A stretch of DNA of 64,000 nt from Echiichthys vipera (lineage: Eukaryota; Chordata; Actinopteri; Perciformes; Trachinidae): the NCBI GenBank assembly GCA_963691815.1, contig OY829659.1:13464184-13528183 (forward strand), read 5' to 3'. The stretch's first letter is position 1. The number at the start of each line of letters is the position of its first letter. The position numbers were made by a program, and so were the translations under genes. The notes beneath the pieces are model-generated. The model made no database searches, was not told where the DNA came from, and saw nothing but the letters and a program-made list of their open reading frames with translations. Shown here in pieces: positions 1-11,814 of this stretch.

Positions 1-1340
1 ACAAGCAGAGCTCCCAGCAAAAGACAGCTGAATGAATTATAAGTCGCTCCTGGGAGTAAAGTGTCTGCTTCCTTATCGTTTTTTCTTCACCTCTATATTC
101 AGCGGAACACTTCAGCATTTCAATATCTATTTACCCTTTTCTTGTTGCCTGAGGAAGCCATCAACCATCGCTTAACTTCATGCATCAGTTATATCGTTTT
201 CCCATAACCTTTTTGTACACAGCACTAAGCTTTTGACAGGTAAATATGCGGTAAAAGTAAATAATACAATTATTAAATTAAATAGATGAATGATCTAAAA
301 TATATCTTGTATTACTCCTCATCTTTAACAATTACGACATATTTGGGGCATTAATAGTTTACCATCTAAATGTGATGGGGAAATGCAATGCATTTTAGAG
401 ACACTCAATTAGTCATACTGCAGGTTTATATAACAACAGCACATGTTTAATGTACTGAATAAGAATTCAAATGTACCTTTTAATTAGAACTCTTCCATAG
501 CAATTAGTCATGGCTCAACCCACTGAGAAAATGTTTATCACACAGTAGAAATAAAAGCATGAAGTCAGTGGACTGGAGGGAATATTACTGTGGAGTTATC
601 AGGTTTGAATCATTTCCCTCATAATTATTTATGTGGGAAATGTGTTTGCAATTTAGGTCCTACAGAGTACAGAGATTCATCCCCACTTAATAAATGCCTG
701 TTTTCCAGCGCATTAAAAACAAATGCACTGTACATGTTCAGCGTTAAACATTACAGACTACTACAGAGCATGTGTAGATGCGCTGTATGCAAACATTCCA
801 GCAACAGGTTGTCTTTTCAGTGAAATAATGACCGACATGACTTGAATGAATAAACACCATTTTATGTTGCTATCTATGTGTTAAGCATCCTACAGCTACA
901 GCTTCACTTACAATCTTAACACTGAATCAAGTATTACCTTGCAGCTTTAATGCTTTGCCTATATGTCATCTGTGTGAGCTGCCAAAGCAAAAACGGATAA
1001 AACTCTATCCGAACCAGCGTCTGCCACCATCAAAAAAGGTACCTGATTCTAATCTGACATCATTACACCAGCTTGTATTGGCTGGCAGTGACACCCTCTG
1101 AGAAGATATTTTCTTGGTGCAGTAAAAAAAAATACCTTACCATGAATGTTGCCTTGGGCATGTGGAACAATACTGGACAGAAGGAAAAAAAATTACTGAA
1201 GGAGACCCAAGGAAAAGCCTGAATACCAAGATGATTTTTCTTATATATTGCACATTATAACAGGCTAAAACTGTGATATTGCAGTAATATCTGACTTTCA
1301 CAGCTCACAGCAGAGGGCAGGCGCACTTGACTGAGAGGTA

Positions 1341-1348
<8 letters not shown>

Positions 1349-1379
<31 letters not shown>
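1349..1379 (+). repeat. (GT)n microsatellite
   Basis: About 15 GT units in the trpc4 intron, followed by imperfect GTGTTTGTGTTTG. Confidence 0.95.
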
Positions 1380-1383
<4 letters not shown>

Positions 1384-1622
1384 TGTTTGTGTTTGAGATC
1401 ATTTTGTTGGTAACCATAAAGAAGATAACCCCTGCTTCCTTCCCATTACAGCAGCTTTCAAACTGCCCTTTGTGTTTTGTCCTTCGAATAGTATTGTGTT
1501 ACTATGTTTTAATTCTCTATCGCTCTTTCTTTCTATCTATCCACGTTAACCGGTCAAGGCTGATCGCCGTCCACCACAACTCTGTTTGTTCCCATGTTCC
1601 TGCCTGTTAAAAGGAAGGTTTC

Positions 1623-1745
1623 CGTTGCCACAATATTGCAGCAATATAACTTGATGTGTGGTATAGACCTACTCTATATGGAAAGTGTCTTGAGATTGAT
1701 AACTTTTGTCATGATTTGACACTATAAATAAAATTGAATATTTTA
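1623..1745 (+). repeat. LINE/SINE 3'-tail-like fragment
   Basis: AAAGTGTCTTGAGATTGATA, then GTCATGATTTGACACTATAA and ATAAAATTGAATA form the typical tail of a teleost non-LTR element. A second, better preserved copy lies at 59131-59275. Confidence 0.6.
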
Positions 1746-1920
1746 AATTTAATAAATAATAGGGCAGGGTGAGTATTACACTATAAATGAAGTCCATTTA
1801 CCAAACCATGGCACTCACTCAAACTGCGTTTATTATCACAGCTTTTACCATCTGATCCAGTAAGAAATCTTTGAATCAGACTTTCGTCACATGTCCACTA
1901 ATATTATGTATCATGCATAC

Positions 1921-2121
1921 CTCTTTTTGGTGGTACTTGATAGCTAGCTTGAGTCTTGCCAGGTCATTATTGCCCTCCTCCTCCAATAAGTTGATGTCGT
2001 CCCTGTAGTTGAGGATCATCTCCAGCTCTCTTGAGCTTCTCGTCTGGTCCAAGAGGTCCTTGGCAAACTGCTTACACTGCTGCGAAAGCTCTTCGTACTC
2101 TGATTTGAACTCATTCTCAAC
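1921..2121 (-). CDS. trpc4: trpc4 coding exon 5 (residues 233-299, linker helices)
   Basis: A 201-nt exon, 67 residues, starting VENEFKSEYEELSQQCKQFA and ending LKLAIKYHQKE. It encodes the charged helical linker that precedes the pre-S1 region. Acceptor ...TTTCTAAG precedes 2121; donor GTATGC follows 1921. The exon keeps frame with exon 4 across a 1288-bp intron. The stretch DINLLEEEGNNDLAR is close to the TRPC4 version (DDNSLIEEQSGNDLAR) and unlike TRPC5. The next exon (FVAQPNC... in the family) is not found between 1 and 1920, so the channel's transmembrane part lies off the left edge. Confidence 0.97.
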
Positions 2122-3409
2122 CTTAGAAAGGGTGTATACAGAATACAGATACAGCTTAACATCAAGACCCCTCCAATAACCTGGCAACTGACACGTACAG
2201 TGAGTCAGATATCACCATGAGACATAGTAGAATATGTACATGTGTACATTAAGACAATTATTGTTTGTATCACAAGTTTTCTGCATTAAACATTACAAAC
2301 TATTATAGATGAACTATTCCAGCAACTTTCCAGTGACCTAATGACTGATGTGACTTTAATGAATAAAGACCATTTTCTGTTACTATCTATGTGTTGAGCA
2401 TCCTAAATCCCCATTTAGAGTTATAATCTCATCACTGAATCAAGTATTACCTTGCAGCTTTAATGCCTTGGTAATGAAATTCAAGCTTTGCTTATCTGTC
2501 ATCTGCGTGAGCTTCCAAAGCAAAAACAGATAAATCTATCCAAAGCAGCGTCTGCAAGTTTTCTGAATATTTATGTTTAAATATGCAAATAAGGCAGTAT
2601 CTTATTAAATATGTGTTCATTTGCATACATTTGCATTACACAAATCTGAACATTAGATAAAGCCGGGTTCAACATTGTTATTTAATTTTGTTGACATTTC
2701 AGAGTCAAATGTTTTTACTGAGGGGATTTTAGATATTTAAATTAGAAAATACTGTCAACAGCTAAATCAAGAGCAATTTTAGAACAATGCTACATAAATC
2801 AGACTATGAAATATATATATGACAAACCCCTCTGTAAAATCCTTCAGAATATAGATAAGGATAGAACTGGAAAATTTTGTGCAAATGGGATTTTTTTTTT
2901 GTGTGTGTTGTACATATAATAAATATAAAACTAGCAACTGGCATTGGAAATTTACCGACACAAATAGACAAAGTGACAAAGTGTAGAGAAATAAACACCC
3001 AAATGTGTATTGTAGATGTTTTCTTTACACTAGTGTGAAAGAAGACAAGAAGCAAAAGAGCCCACAACCTCAAAATTGACCAGTGCATGAAAACAATGAT
3101 GTTTTTGACCGTGGTATCTAATCGCAAAGAAAAAGTCCTTGTGTTTCTAAATTAGACTTTACCTCTGGGAAGCTTGACTAAAACAATTAATTAACCTTTC
3201 GTTTAATAATATTGAATCTGGAAATACCATGAACGTGCAGACAAGGATCCCGTTTTTGTAATTATTTCTGTGACCCTTTTCATAATTTATATCAATGCTG
3301 GGCGAGTAAATTGACAGGCCACTGAATGTCATATAATGGTATCATGAAAGGGCACAGATAATTAATGAAACTTACAGCTAATGAAATCCTACCAAAAGAT
3401 GTAACTCAC

Positions 3410-3586
3410 CTTGCTGAGCTCTTGCAGCTCCCAGCTGAGCCTGAACGCAGTGAGGAAGGGGTCCTCGCTGGAGAGCGCAATTAGCGAGGGACTCGACAGA
3501 GCTTTGTAGATGTTGAGGCGGGAGCGCGAGTGCCGCAGGCTGTCCACATCTGAACTAGACACGCACTCCACACAGTTACAGCGCAC
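3410..3586 (-). CDS. trpc4: trpc4 coding exon 4 (residues 174-232, TRP_2 region)
   Basis: A 177-nt exon, 59 residues, starting VRCNCVECVSSSDVDSLRHS and ending SWELQELSK. It begins the TRP_2 domain (linker helices between ankyrin repeats and membrane domain). Cysteines at 176, 178 and 181 with His172 from the preceding exon reproduce the zinc-binding motif of TRPC4/5. The segment SRSRLNIYKALSSPSLIALS is near-invariant in the subfamily. Acceptor TGATGTTGCAG and donor GTGAGT flank it on the minus strand. The intron to exon 3 is only 388 bp. Codon positions that differ from mammals are conservative (for example FRLSWE for FQLSWE). Confidence 0.97.
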
Positions 3587-3974
3587 CTGCAACATCAAAC
3601 AAAGCATGGACCATTTTAATGAGGCTTCCCGGTGTTTGGTAATAGATTATGTTTCGATCCTGCAATGCAAGCTGTATCCATTATGTCACGCCTGAGTATG
3701 TTATTTAGACACTAAATGCACAATCAGGGAGATTTTGACCTGATTAATTATGAGCATATTAAAAACCCAGTTGTGTATCTTCTGTATCATCTGAATGATG
3801 ACTCATAAAACATGTTCATAACACCACTGGCTTTAGTTTGCACTTTAAACTGCACTTTAAACTGTCTGCACACAAGACTTTTGTTTGTTCCCAGGATAGT
3901 TGTTGACATTTTGGAGATAGTGTATTTGGTTTGCCGCTGCTATAATACCGACAGAATATATGTAGTTTACCCAC

Positions 3975-4115
3975 CTCGTGAGGCTGCGGCATAGACACGC
4001 CTTTCTGCACCAGAAGCTTGATAATTTCATAGTTGTTGGTGTGTGCAGCGAGGATGATGGGAGTGATGTCAGGGGTAAAGTCAGAGAACTGCTTGTCCAA
4101 TAAGATAGGAGGAAC
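3975..4115 (-). CDS. trpc4: trpc4 coding exon 3 (residues 127-173)
   Basis: A 141-nt exon, 47 residues, starting VPPILLDKQFSDFTPDITPI and ending VSMPQPHE. It completes the ankyrin repeats (AAHTNNYEIIKLLVQKGV is a typical repeat helix pair). Acceptor CCCCTGAAAG precedes 4115 and donor GTGGGT follows 3975; both phase 0. The histidine in PHE falls at residue 172 in this model. That matches the histidine of the His-Cys-Cys-Cys zinc site described in TRPC4/TRPC5 structures; the three cysteines are in the next exon. An ATG is not needed inside the exon because the frame is open from the acceptor. Confidence 0.97.
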
Positions 4116-4584
4116 CTTTCAGGGGAGAGCAGAGAATAAAAGCTTTAATCACACATATTGAATGAAGCCCTTGAAGCAGCACATTTGGCCTTGGCCTTAC
4201 GTGATCTATTATCATTTGATAGAGCTCAGACCTTTTTCCTTCCGTCAGGTTTAACTGACATGATCCGTGCTCAGTGGAAGTATTTGGTTTGGTTAAATAC
4301 TCAGCTTAAAAGATTTTTTGTTCACTTCAGAGTACAGGTCAAATGTCTTTACATTGAAGTTAAATGAAACAAGCAGGATCAAGCTTCAATGAAAAACAGC
4401 ATGACGTAGCCTTGCATTGCCAGAGCACCGTGTCAGTGTGGACTATGTCCGTTTTTTTCCCCCATTTCAGCAGAAAGTACCTAAGTTCAATATTTCTTAT
4501 TCTATGTACCGGTATTTCTTATTTCTATTGTTTATTGGTCATCGTCATAATTTCTTTATATATTCTATTCAAGAAAGGAGTTAA

Positions 4585-4640
4585 AGTATCGATTGTATCC
4601 TTCTCCCCGGGGATCAATAAAGTTCTTCTGCTCCGTCTGA
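4585..4640 (+). repeat. non-LTR retrotransposon 3' end
   Basis: CTTCTCCCCGGGGATCAATA followed by AAGTTCTTCTGCTC resembles the 3' terminus of fish RTE/Rex-type LINEs, which commonly end CCC-GGATCAATAAAGTAT. Very short and without ORF. Confidence 0.4.
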
Positions 4641-4678
4641 CTGCACAAGTTAACATTCTGGTTTTCAAATTCTGGTTC

Positions 4679-4872
4679 ATTGGGGAGAAAAAAAGCACTT
4701 GGTTGTTTGTATTTCTTTAAACCAATCCAATCACCTTGGGTGGTGCGAAGCCCTGGATGCAGAGACAGTGTCCTTGCAAAAAGATAGTCGAGATAGTGGA
4801 AGTAGAGATGGATACCTGCCATCCGAGAACCTGCCAGGCTTTATACCTGCACTGTACATCCAGTAAGCCAGG
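4679..4872 (+). repeat. dispersed repeat, copy in trpc4 intron
   Basis: Shared blocks with 62450-62583: TTGTTTGTATTTCTTTAAAC, CCAATC-ACAATC-like, then GCACTGTACATCCA-TGAGCC-like at the right end. The family is abundant in percomorph fish, from memory. No coding content. Confidence 0.65.
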
Positions 4873-5635
4873 CTAAGTGATGCCCTTTGTCAAAGTCACA
4901 GACAAAATGCTATCCATATCAAGACCCCTATAAAGGCTATAAGCCACGGTGCGGTAAAAAGCATCAGTATTTCACACATTTCCCAGGGAATCATTATGCT
5001 CAGAAAGAAACTCATTCCACCTATCCCTCTTATCGCCCACTCCAGCTAAACCCTTCTGCTATTCCCATGTCATTCAGTGGGTACACACGGCGGTGTGCTG
5101 CAGAGGACTAAGCTAGCCATTTTCACTTATTTTAATTGAAGACCTATTATCTGATTCTGTGGTGACGGAGGAAGGGAGGAGAAAGAGGATAGTCAGAGAA
5201 TTCTTAGAGTATAACCATAAAGGACATATTTAGCAACTAGAGGGCACATGGGAATAAGGGGCTCTAGTTTGAGTGAGAGATCTTTACCTTGGAAGAGCAG
5301 GCTATCTCTATAAAGTCACTACACAACCAGGGGAGTGTAACAGCTGTGTAGCTGTTTAACAGTTATACAAATTGTAAAAACTAAATGTGTTTGTGTCAAA
5401 CGGTGAATTAGCTTTAGCTAAAGCTAGCTGAGTGCCATCACTGCAATTTGGCGTTTATCTCTGCTTTGTAGTCTCTGCATGTTATTTATTGTTTCAGATA
5501 TGATGCATTTGCATGGCTTAATCATTTTAATATCCTAAAACCTATGGAAAATGTTAAATGTTTGTAGAGCAGTATAACCTACTTTTACACTTCACTAGTT
5601 AACATACAACTTACATTGAAATTACTGTAACTCAA

Positions 5636-5780
5636 CTCAACTCCACTTTATTTATAGAGCACTTTAAAAAACAACCAGTGCTGCATCAAAGTGCTGTACA
5701 TCAGTAATCATAAACATAAAACAAAACAATAAAAACACTAAAAGGAGCAAAGTCTCATGCAGAGTCAAAAGCCAAGGAAC
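5636..5780 (+). repeat. dispersed repeat (CTTTATTTATAGAGCACTTT)
   Basis: ACTTTATTTATAGAGCACTT followed by CAAAGTGCTGTACATCA and an A-rich AAACAAAACAATAAAAAC stretch matches the usual structure of a common teleost interspersed repeat. No ORF. Confidence 0.55.
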
Positions 5781-8516
5781 AAAAGTAATTAGGCTAATAC
5801 TCAGGGAATGAGTTGACCTAAACCCCTGATAGCTAAATTGACAGTCTTTTACGGTTATATTATTTTACGGGACAGACAGAAAGTTGATATACTGACAAAC
5901 TGACAATAGACTGGTATTGATCTCTCAGGCAAGTTTTCTCATCTGATAGTCTACACACAATTTGTACTGCAAGCATCAGGAGACTTTCCAGTGGCAGATT
6001 TCTAGAAATATGTGACAGTAACACAGTGACAGGCTGACAAGTCAGGTGACAAGGGACACATGGGAAATATACAGTTTGTGAGTTCCACATTAAAGGGATT
6101 CACTGACCTGTTTCCAACTCAACTTTCCTGTGAAAATGAAAGTGGTTCCTTTTTTAAATGTATTTATAGCGAAATAATCCACCCAAAAGATTTATAATCA
6201 CTACAAACGGATATAATATATCCTTATCTGAAATAATACGCTCAAGACATTGCCATTGGCCATAGAGACCAGCTGGTGTAATGCCACTCCAGAGGAAGAC
6301 AGACTTTTTTGTGTGAGCAAATAAATGTATTTCTTTGTTTTACAGTCCTGATTACAAGGGCATTAGGGATGTACATTTCAGCAAAATGACTTCCATTTAT
6401 GTTGATATATTTTGGCTGGGTGAAAAAAAACACGAGTTGTGCTTCAGGAAGAGAACTTTTTTGTTGCAGTTTTTACTTACCAAGCTTGGAAGAGAAGGCA
6501 GGATAATGTTTTTAGGATCTAGCTCTAAAATAACCTGTAATTTTGTAAGGAAATGTAATCAAATGTTTGAACCCTGCAAATGTACCTTTGGTGTCCTGTA
6601 AACCCACGAGGGTTGGGCACTTTGTGTGGATGTAGACAGATTTCGTCAACGCAATAGTGTTGCAATGACGTTGGATACATCACAAATCACACACACACTT
6701 TAAGATACAGTCACAAAAATGTACAGGTTTGTAGTTGAGATCAAAATGAGGGCCAAGATCAAAGATGGGTGTGGTCTGAGCAAGGGCGCCGAAAGTAGGG
6801 AAGGTAGAAAGTACGGAGGGGGCAATTGCCTCTTCACTTTGATCCCTGGCCTGATTTGACGTTGTGGCTGGTGTGATCCCATTGCAAGATAGTCTGTAGT
6901 TTTTCATAAATCAAAGGATAGAAGACAAAATATCATTTTGAAACATTAATAGCGTCTGTAAAACCCTGTTATCCAGGGGATTTGTTCATTTTCTCAAAAA
7001 GGTTTCGTCATCCATATTGCACCCAAAAGATATCTTACATGTGGACTTGTTAATAACTAATGACTTGTGTAGTTTACTCTCGGAGATGTCACAGGGCAGC
7101 AGCAACTCCAAAGAGTGGCAAAAAGCCATGTCTTAGAAGCATCATATTTCACAGTGGAGGGTGATCTAATAAGCTATACACTCTTGTTTTCCACGTGGGA
7201 GGAGGAGGGACATCAAATAGTCTACATCAAACAGCTTTGGCCTGTGCCCAAGCACAGAGCAGGAGGAGTGCAGGCTTCTAGATGTGACGTTATGATAATA
7301 GCAGAGAAAAGAAACACAATAATAGCAGACTTGCCCTGAGTAATGCATGTTTTTAGTAATATTAGAATGAGGTATCCACTGTCAGCACACTGATTAAATT
7401 TAGCATTTCCAAAGGAAGCACAGCGTGACTTTTGTTTGTCACTGTGCTCCCTTTTGGGCCTCCTCACTGGATTTCACCTGTCATCCTACAACATCACAAA
7501 CATGTTGTTTCGAGAGAGCTGGTAAGAAAATGGGACACTGAGCTGTTCTGTCTTTGAATGATGCTGCAAAAAATAAAGCTCATGTCTTTGTGGTCAAGCA
7601 GGCATGATTGCATGATATGCTTACTGTGTTATATGTAGGAAGAAGAGGGATTTCCTTATGTAACTATCTTCACATGCACTCCATATGTAGGTTGCGAAGT
7701 AACCCGAAAAAACAATATGAAAAATGAGGACTATAAAAAGAGTATTACAATCTGAAAAAAAAAGACAGAAGCAACCGAAGGCCCTTCCCGACAGATGGGT
7801 ATCTGAGGATAATGCATGAAGCTGTTTAAAACGCTGATATCCAATGCCCTCCTCAGTGGAAGACAAATAAGCCACGGCACTTGCGAGGTTATTACAAACA
7901 CATCATTCAGACAGCCGGCAAAATAGCAAGACAAATAAGCATGATTCCAGCAAAGCACGAAATGAATACTCTTATTAATAAATCTCAGAGAAGACACTGG
8001 CAACAGATAGGATGCACTTCTTCCCCAGACAGCCGTTTACTATAATCAATGAGCTTATCTTGGGGTCATTTGCGTGTAGCGCTAGAGTGATCTATTTTCA
8101 CAACATACTTGTGTAAATGGAAGAAGCATTATCTCACACAGACATTAAGGTAAAAGGGAAATGTGGAGGCTGATAGATGTCACAGCTGAAGGGTTTGGAC
8201 TGGATATTTTTGGCCTCAGTATCTCACTCGTTTCATTTCCCTCCCCTTCTTTTTACAAACAAGCCTGAGCTATCTCTTTTACTGGTGCTCTTTTGTTCCC
8301 TCCCGCTTCCCATTTCCTTTTATTTTTTCCCTTTTTAACTATTTCACTTCAAAGATGAATGCACAGCTTTTAACAGGGCACAACAGGAACAGCAATATCA
8401 CACCCCCACCAGCCTTCGGTTGATCGGTGAAGCCAAAAAACATCTGTTCCTTTGTGGTTTACAGTGCATTACAGCTGATAGGGAGACGATAGGAAGAGAG
8501 CAAGTGAATGTGTGCT

Positions 8517-8520
<4 letters not shown>

Positions 8521-8569
<49 letters not shown>
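8521..8569 (+). repeat. (TG)n microsatellite
   Basis: About 24 uninterrupted TG units in the trpc4 5.2-kb intron. Confidence 0.95.
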
Positions 8570-8571
<2 letters not shown>

Positions 8572-9328
8572 CAGTCTATAAATGTGTGGCAGGAACAAGT
8601 AAAAGAAAGTCCTCTTCAATCAATGCAAAGTGAAATCAATCAAAGACTATATTTTGTTTTTTTTTACAGCAATTAAATCTCGAAACAGGCACTTCCCAAA
8701 GACTAGAAAGGGTTTGCTAATGAAAAAACGCATTCTCAAGCGAGCGTAACTTCAAGAAAGAATACTATACTGTAAATTTGTAAGAAATAAACATCATATT
8801 TTCTCTCAGTGAACCTGCTCGCACTAACTTTCTCTCTGTAAGACCTGTTCCTTTTCCAAAAGACAGAATAAATCTTATGAAAAACATGGTTGTGTCAGAT
8901 TTGTTGTTGCCAGTAATACTGGGTCAATTATTTTAGATTGTATAAAAACCCCAGGCAACTGCATGCAACGTATAAGCTACAAAATGAGTGCTAATATTTT
9001 ACATTTCAAATTCCTTCTGTGATTTGGCACCAGTCCGGGCCTCATTGGTCAGTTTTTAGAGGGTGAAACACAGCAAGTCTGGGGTTTTGTGTCATTCTTT
9101 AAGATACATACGACTATATATATTAATATACATATATTAATATACATGCAGTGTGAGTTGCACATTACTGCATTTGACTAAAGTCATATTCTGTTTGATA
9201 AAATACCTTTTACACACGAAACTGGCACAGTTCATAGAAATAGGATCAAACACACTGTATTTTATCAACCTCAAAATATCACCTACTTCATGAATAAAGG
9301 ACTTTTATCCCCTCAGTCCCCTCCTCAC

Positions 9329-9547
9329 CTGCATGCCACCGCTAGGCTTTTTGTGATTTAGCAGCAGCTCCACGGCTCCCACCACTTCCTTGCGAATCGC
9401 ATGCAGCAGGGCATCACCGACGTAGACATTGAAGCTTAACAAGAGTTCAATGATTTCCAGGTTCTCATTCTCAATGGCAATCAGTAGGGCTGTGCGGCCA
9501 AGAGGGTCGATGCAGTTGATGTTGATCTTGAAGTAGATCTCTGCCTC
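9329..9547 (-). CDS. trpc4: trpc4 coding exon 2 (residues 54-126, ankyrin repeats)
   Basis: A 219-nt exon encoding 73 residues, beginning EAEIYFKININCIDPLGRTA and ending PSGGMQ. It carries the middle ankyrin repeats, which form part of the cytosolic N-terminal layer of the tetramer. Minus-strand acceptor TTTTGCCAG precedes 9547 and donor GTGAGG follows 9329; both junctions are phase 0. The motif IDPLGRTALLIAIENENLE separates it from TRPC5, which has MDPLGRSA. The only visible departure from mammalian TRPC4 near the end is GGMQ in place of GEKQ. Intron to the previous exon is about 1.1 kb; the next intron, 4116-9328, is 5.2 kb. Confidence 0.97.
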
Positions 9548-10652
9548 CTGGCAAAATAAGGTTGTGATTGAAAATTTCAAGAGTTACTCAGGGATTAGGT
9601 TTAACAATACTGTTGATTAGAAGGGGAAATAGTCATTGCCATGGAAAACACATTGCTTTTTTTAAATGGAGATGTTCAGAGCTGACAGAGCAAACTCAAA
9701 GTCTACAGAGTTCTGCTCTGAGAAAGCTGAAAAAAATGATATATTGCCTAGAGTGATGTTGTTTGAAGACTACAAGTTTGAAAATTTAAAGAATATCTGG
9801 ACGTGTAGAGTCATAAAGGAGTGAGCTTACCACTCGTCAGTAGCCCACTCTTCATCTCTGTTGAAGCTTACAGCTCGAAGCTACAGTATGTTAGCTGCTA
9901 CTATAATACACCTGGATCCCTGAGTGAACTGTCAGTGGTCAGGTTGCCTTGTGGGTAATGTAGGCACCAGGTTTTGACAAGGAAAAAGAATGAGTGGGAT
10001 AAAAATGTATCTGTTTCTGCTGCATCGATTTGTATCATTTTTTATTTTTTTTACAGCTGCTAATAGTGAGCCCAGCAATGTTAAGAAGTGCAATGCTAAA
10101 ATTGGAGTTGGAGTGCTCTTTTAAATAAAATATTTGGTGCTCACATCTGGCATTAGTTGTTTGCAGCAGCAATATTGACATGCAAATTTGAGCAGCATAA
10201 TAGGGCTTTTAGATTGAGATTTGCTCGCTGGAAAATAACCAGTGAGTGGTTTTTCTCAGCTGTTTTTATCCCTTTTAGTTTGCCTTATTGCATTATGTGG
10301 TTAACTGCATTGCTATGTGACAAGCCCTCTGTTTGTTTTTGTGTCTGTATTGCATCATTTTGAGCAGCCCAGGTACTGTGGGATTACCAAACAGCTGCTC
10401 TCTAGCAATATTCTGTGTCTACTAGAGTTCTGACACCTGTCAAGATAAATAAAGGCCACAGATGCTATTGGAAATGAGTAGAGGATAATCATGGCTCCAC
10501 ATGTTGCTCATAAATCTTCTAATCCTTTCTAAATTAATCCAATTAATTTCCATCCTCTAATCCCTATGATGTAGATTTTCTGTGGCTATATTCACTCATC
10601 AATTAACAAATGGTCAATTCTTCCATGCATTTATACAAAAACTAACACACAC

Positions 10653-10811
10653 CTCCAGAGCATGTTTGACACTGGCGTAGTCCCCCTTTTCTACAGCTCC
10701 GAGGTAGGCTTTCTCCAAAGGCGACAGCTCCGACTCGGCCCGCACAATTCTCAGTGGGATGCGGTCCCGATACGAGGAGCTGTCAGTCCGTCGGTAGTAC
10801 AGCTGTGACAT
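10653..10811 (-). CDS. trpc4: trpc4 first coding exon (residues 1-53)
   Basis: Encodes the N-terminus of TRPC4, a receptor- and PLC-activated, non-selective calcium-permeable cation channel of the plasma membrane. The minus strand reads MSQLYYRRTD, then YRDRIPLRIVRAESELS and EKAYLGAVEKGDYASVK, which follow human TRPC4 almost residue for residue. TRPC5, the nearest paralogue, differs at several of these positions. The ATG is at 10811-10809; it is the start homologous to the mammalian one and gives the same 53-residue exon length. The exon ends in codon GAG followed by donor GTGTGT (10652-10647), phase 0. The product starts the ankyrin-repeat domain. Whether this is the trpc4a or trpc4b copy cannot be decided here. 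Confidence 0.97.
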
Positions 10812-10882
10812 CTCCCTGGGCTTCAGCTTACCAGCACTCTGCAAACACTGCCACAGCTGCTGCCAGGCTGGAGGAGTTCACA
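10812..10882 (-). other. trpc4: trpc4 5' untranslated segment of the first coding exon
   Basis: Directly upstream of the trpc4 ATG on the minus strand. The best acceptor is a pyrimidine run ending TTTTAG at 10883-10884, which would start the exon at 10882 and leave 71 nt of 5' UTR. A second possible acceptor (TTTGCAG) lies closer to the ATG. The presence of an acceptor here implies at least one non-coding upstream exon, as in mammalian TRPC4. Confidence 0.5.
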
Positions 10883-11235
10883 CTAAAAGGGGACAACAGC
10901 AAAGGTGTTATAGAAAGAAGACCCTTGTTTGTATTGACCTTCACAAGAAATGAAACATAAGAATGAGAGGAAAAGAAGACAGGAGCAGAGATCAGAGCAT
11001 CAGAGACAGCAGGCAATCCCATAACATAATCTATTTTAGCAGCACCTACTGTTTTTACCAACAGTTTCAAAGGATGTCTGCCACTGGAGCGAACTCTGGA
11101 GTAAAAAATATTTAACACATTTTCATACATTATGAATTTATTTAAGTCTACTAAAACATATGTTTACTGCAGATAAGCCCCCCAAATACAAACAAGAAGT
11201 TATAGACACAAGGTATGTCACTGGCCACAAAAGCT

Positions 11236-11427
11236 ATCTTTCAGTGACCTTGGAGCTTTTAGTGCTTTGCTTTTTAAGTGCCTCACCTTCCCCAAAATTG
11301 CATTTCCTGTATTTAAAAAATATACATATATTTTACCCTTATTTAACCAGCTAAAAAAACAATTAAGATAGAATATCTTTTCTTAGCAGTGACATCGCCA
11401 AGAAGGCAGCAAAGTTTCACATCAGGT
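11236..11427 (+). repeat. dispersed repeat, copy 1
   Basis: Shares ATCTTTCA...CCTTGGAGCTT through TTTAACCAGCTAAAAAA and AGCAAAGTTTCACATCAG with 13921-14125. The TTTATTTAACCAG...CCAAGAAGGCA core is a widespread teleost repeat. Confidence 0.75.
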
Positions 11428-11516
11428 ACACCTCTATTTCATACATAAAACAAAATAGAAAACAATACATTGCAGATGGTACAGAGTAAAAACATGTAAC
11501 GCCTCAACAGAAAAGG

Positions 11517-11814
11517 TTAAAGAGATGTTTTCCTGATGCAGGTCTGTGTCATGGCAATGTGGGAATTATGTTCAGATGAATGGTGTTTGGTCTCTGTGAC
11601 GAAGGTCCCCGCCTAACAGAGCATCGGAGACCTGCCAAAATTGCCAAAGGACATGAAAAGTGTCATCACACACTGCTGGATTTCGGCAGATCTCTGATGC
11701 TCCGGTCCACGGGGACTTCCGACACTGAGACAGACCAAACACTGGTCATCTGAACACAATTCCAACATTGCCATGACACAAACCTGCATTAAGATGGGTA
11801 AAGTATCCCTTTAA
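11517..11814. mobile_element. fold-back MITE with TTAA ends
   Basis: The two halves are nearly reverse-complementary over more than 100 bp each: GATGCAGGTCTGTGTCATGG on the left pairs with a copy ending AACCTGCATTAAGAT on the right, and the match continues inward with interruptions to about 11645/11680. Both outer ends read TTAAAG-GATA (TTAA at 11517-11520 and 11811-11814). TTAA target sites are typical of piggyBac-type insertions. It carries no ORF. Confidence 0.8.

Larger units (their letters stand above)
1..1920 (-). other. trpc4: trpc4 intron after coding exon 5 (partial)
   Basis: No coding sequence is visible. The interval holds a (GT)n microsatellite at 1349-1379 and a LINE-like 3' tail at 1623-1745. 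The left part (1-1300) is AT-rich sequence with no feature that I recognise. Confidence 0.8.
4116..9328 (-). other. trpc4: trpc4 intron between coding exons 2 and 3
   Basis: A 5.2-kb intron with no open frame resembling a known protein. It contains a retrotransposon-like tail (about 4585-4640), one copy of a dispersed repeat (4679-4872), another dispersed repeat (5636-5780) and a (GT)n array (8521-8569). The rest appears to be unique AT-rich sequence. Confidence 0.8.
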
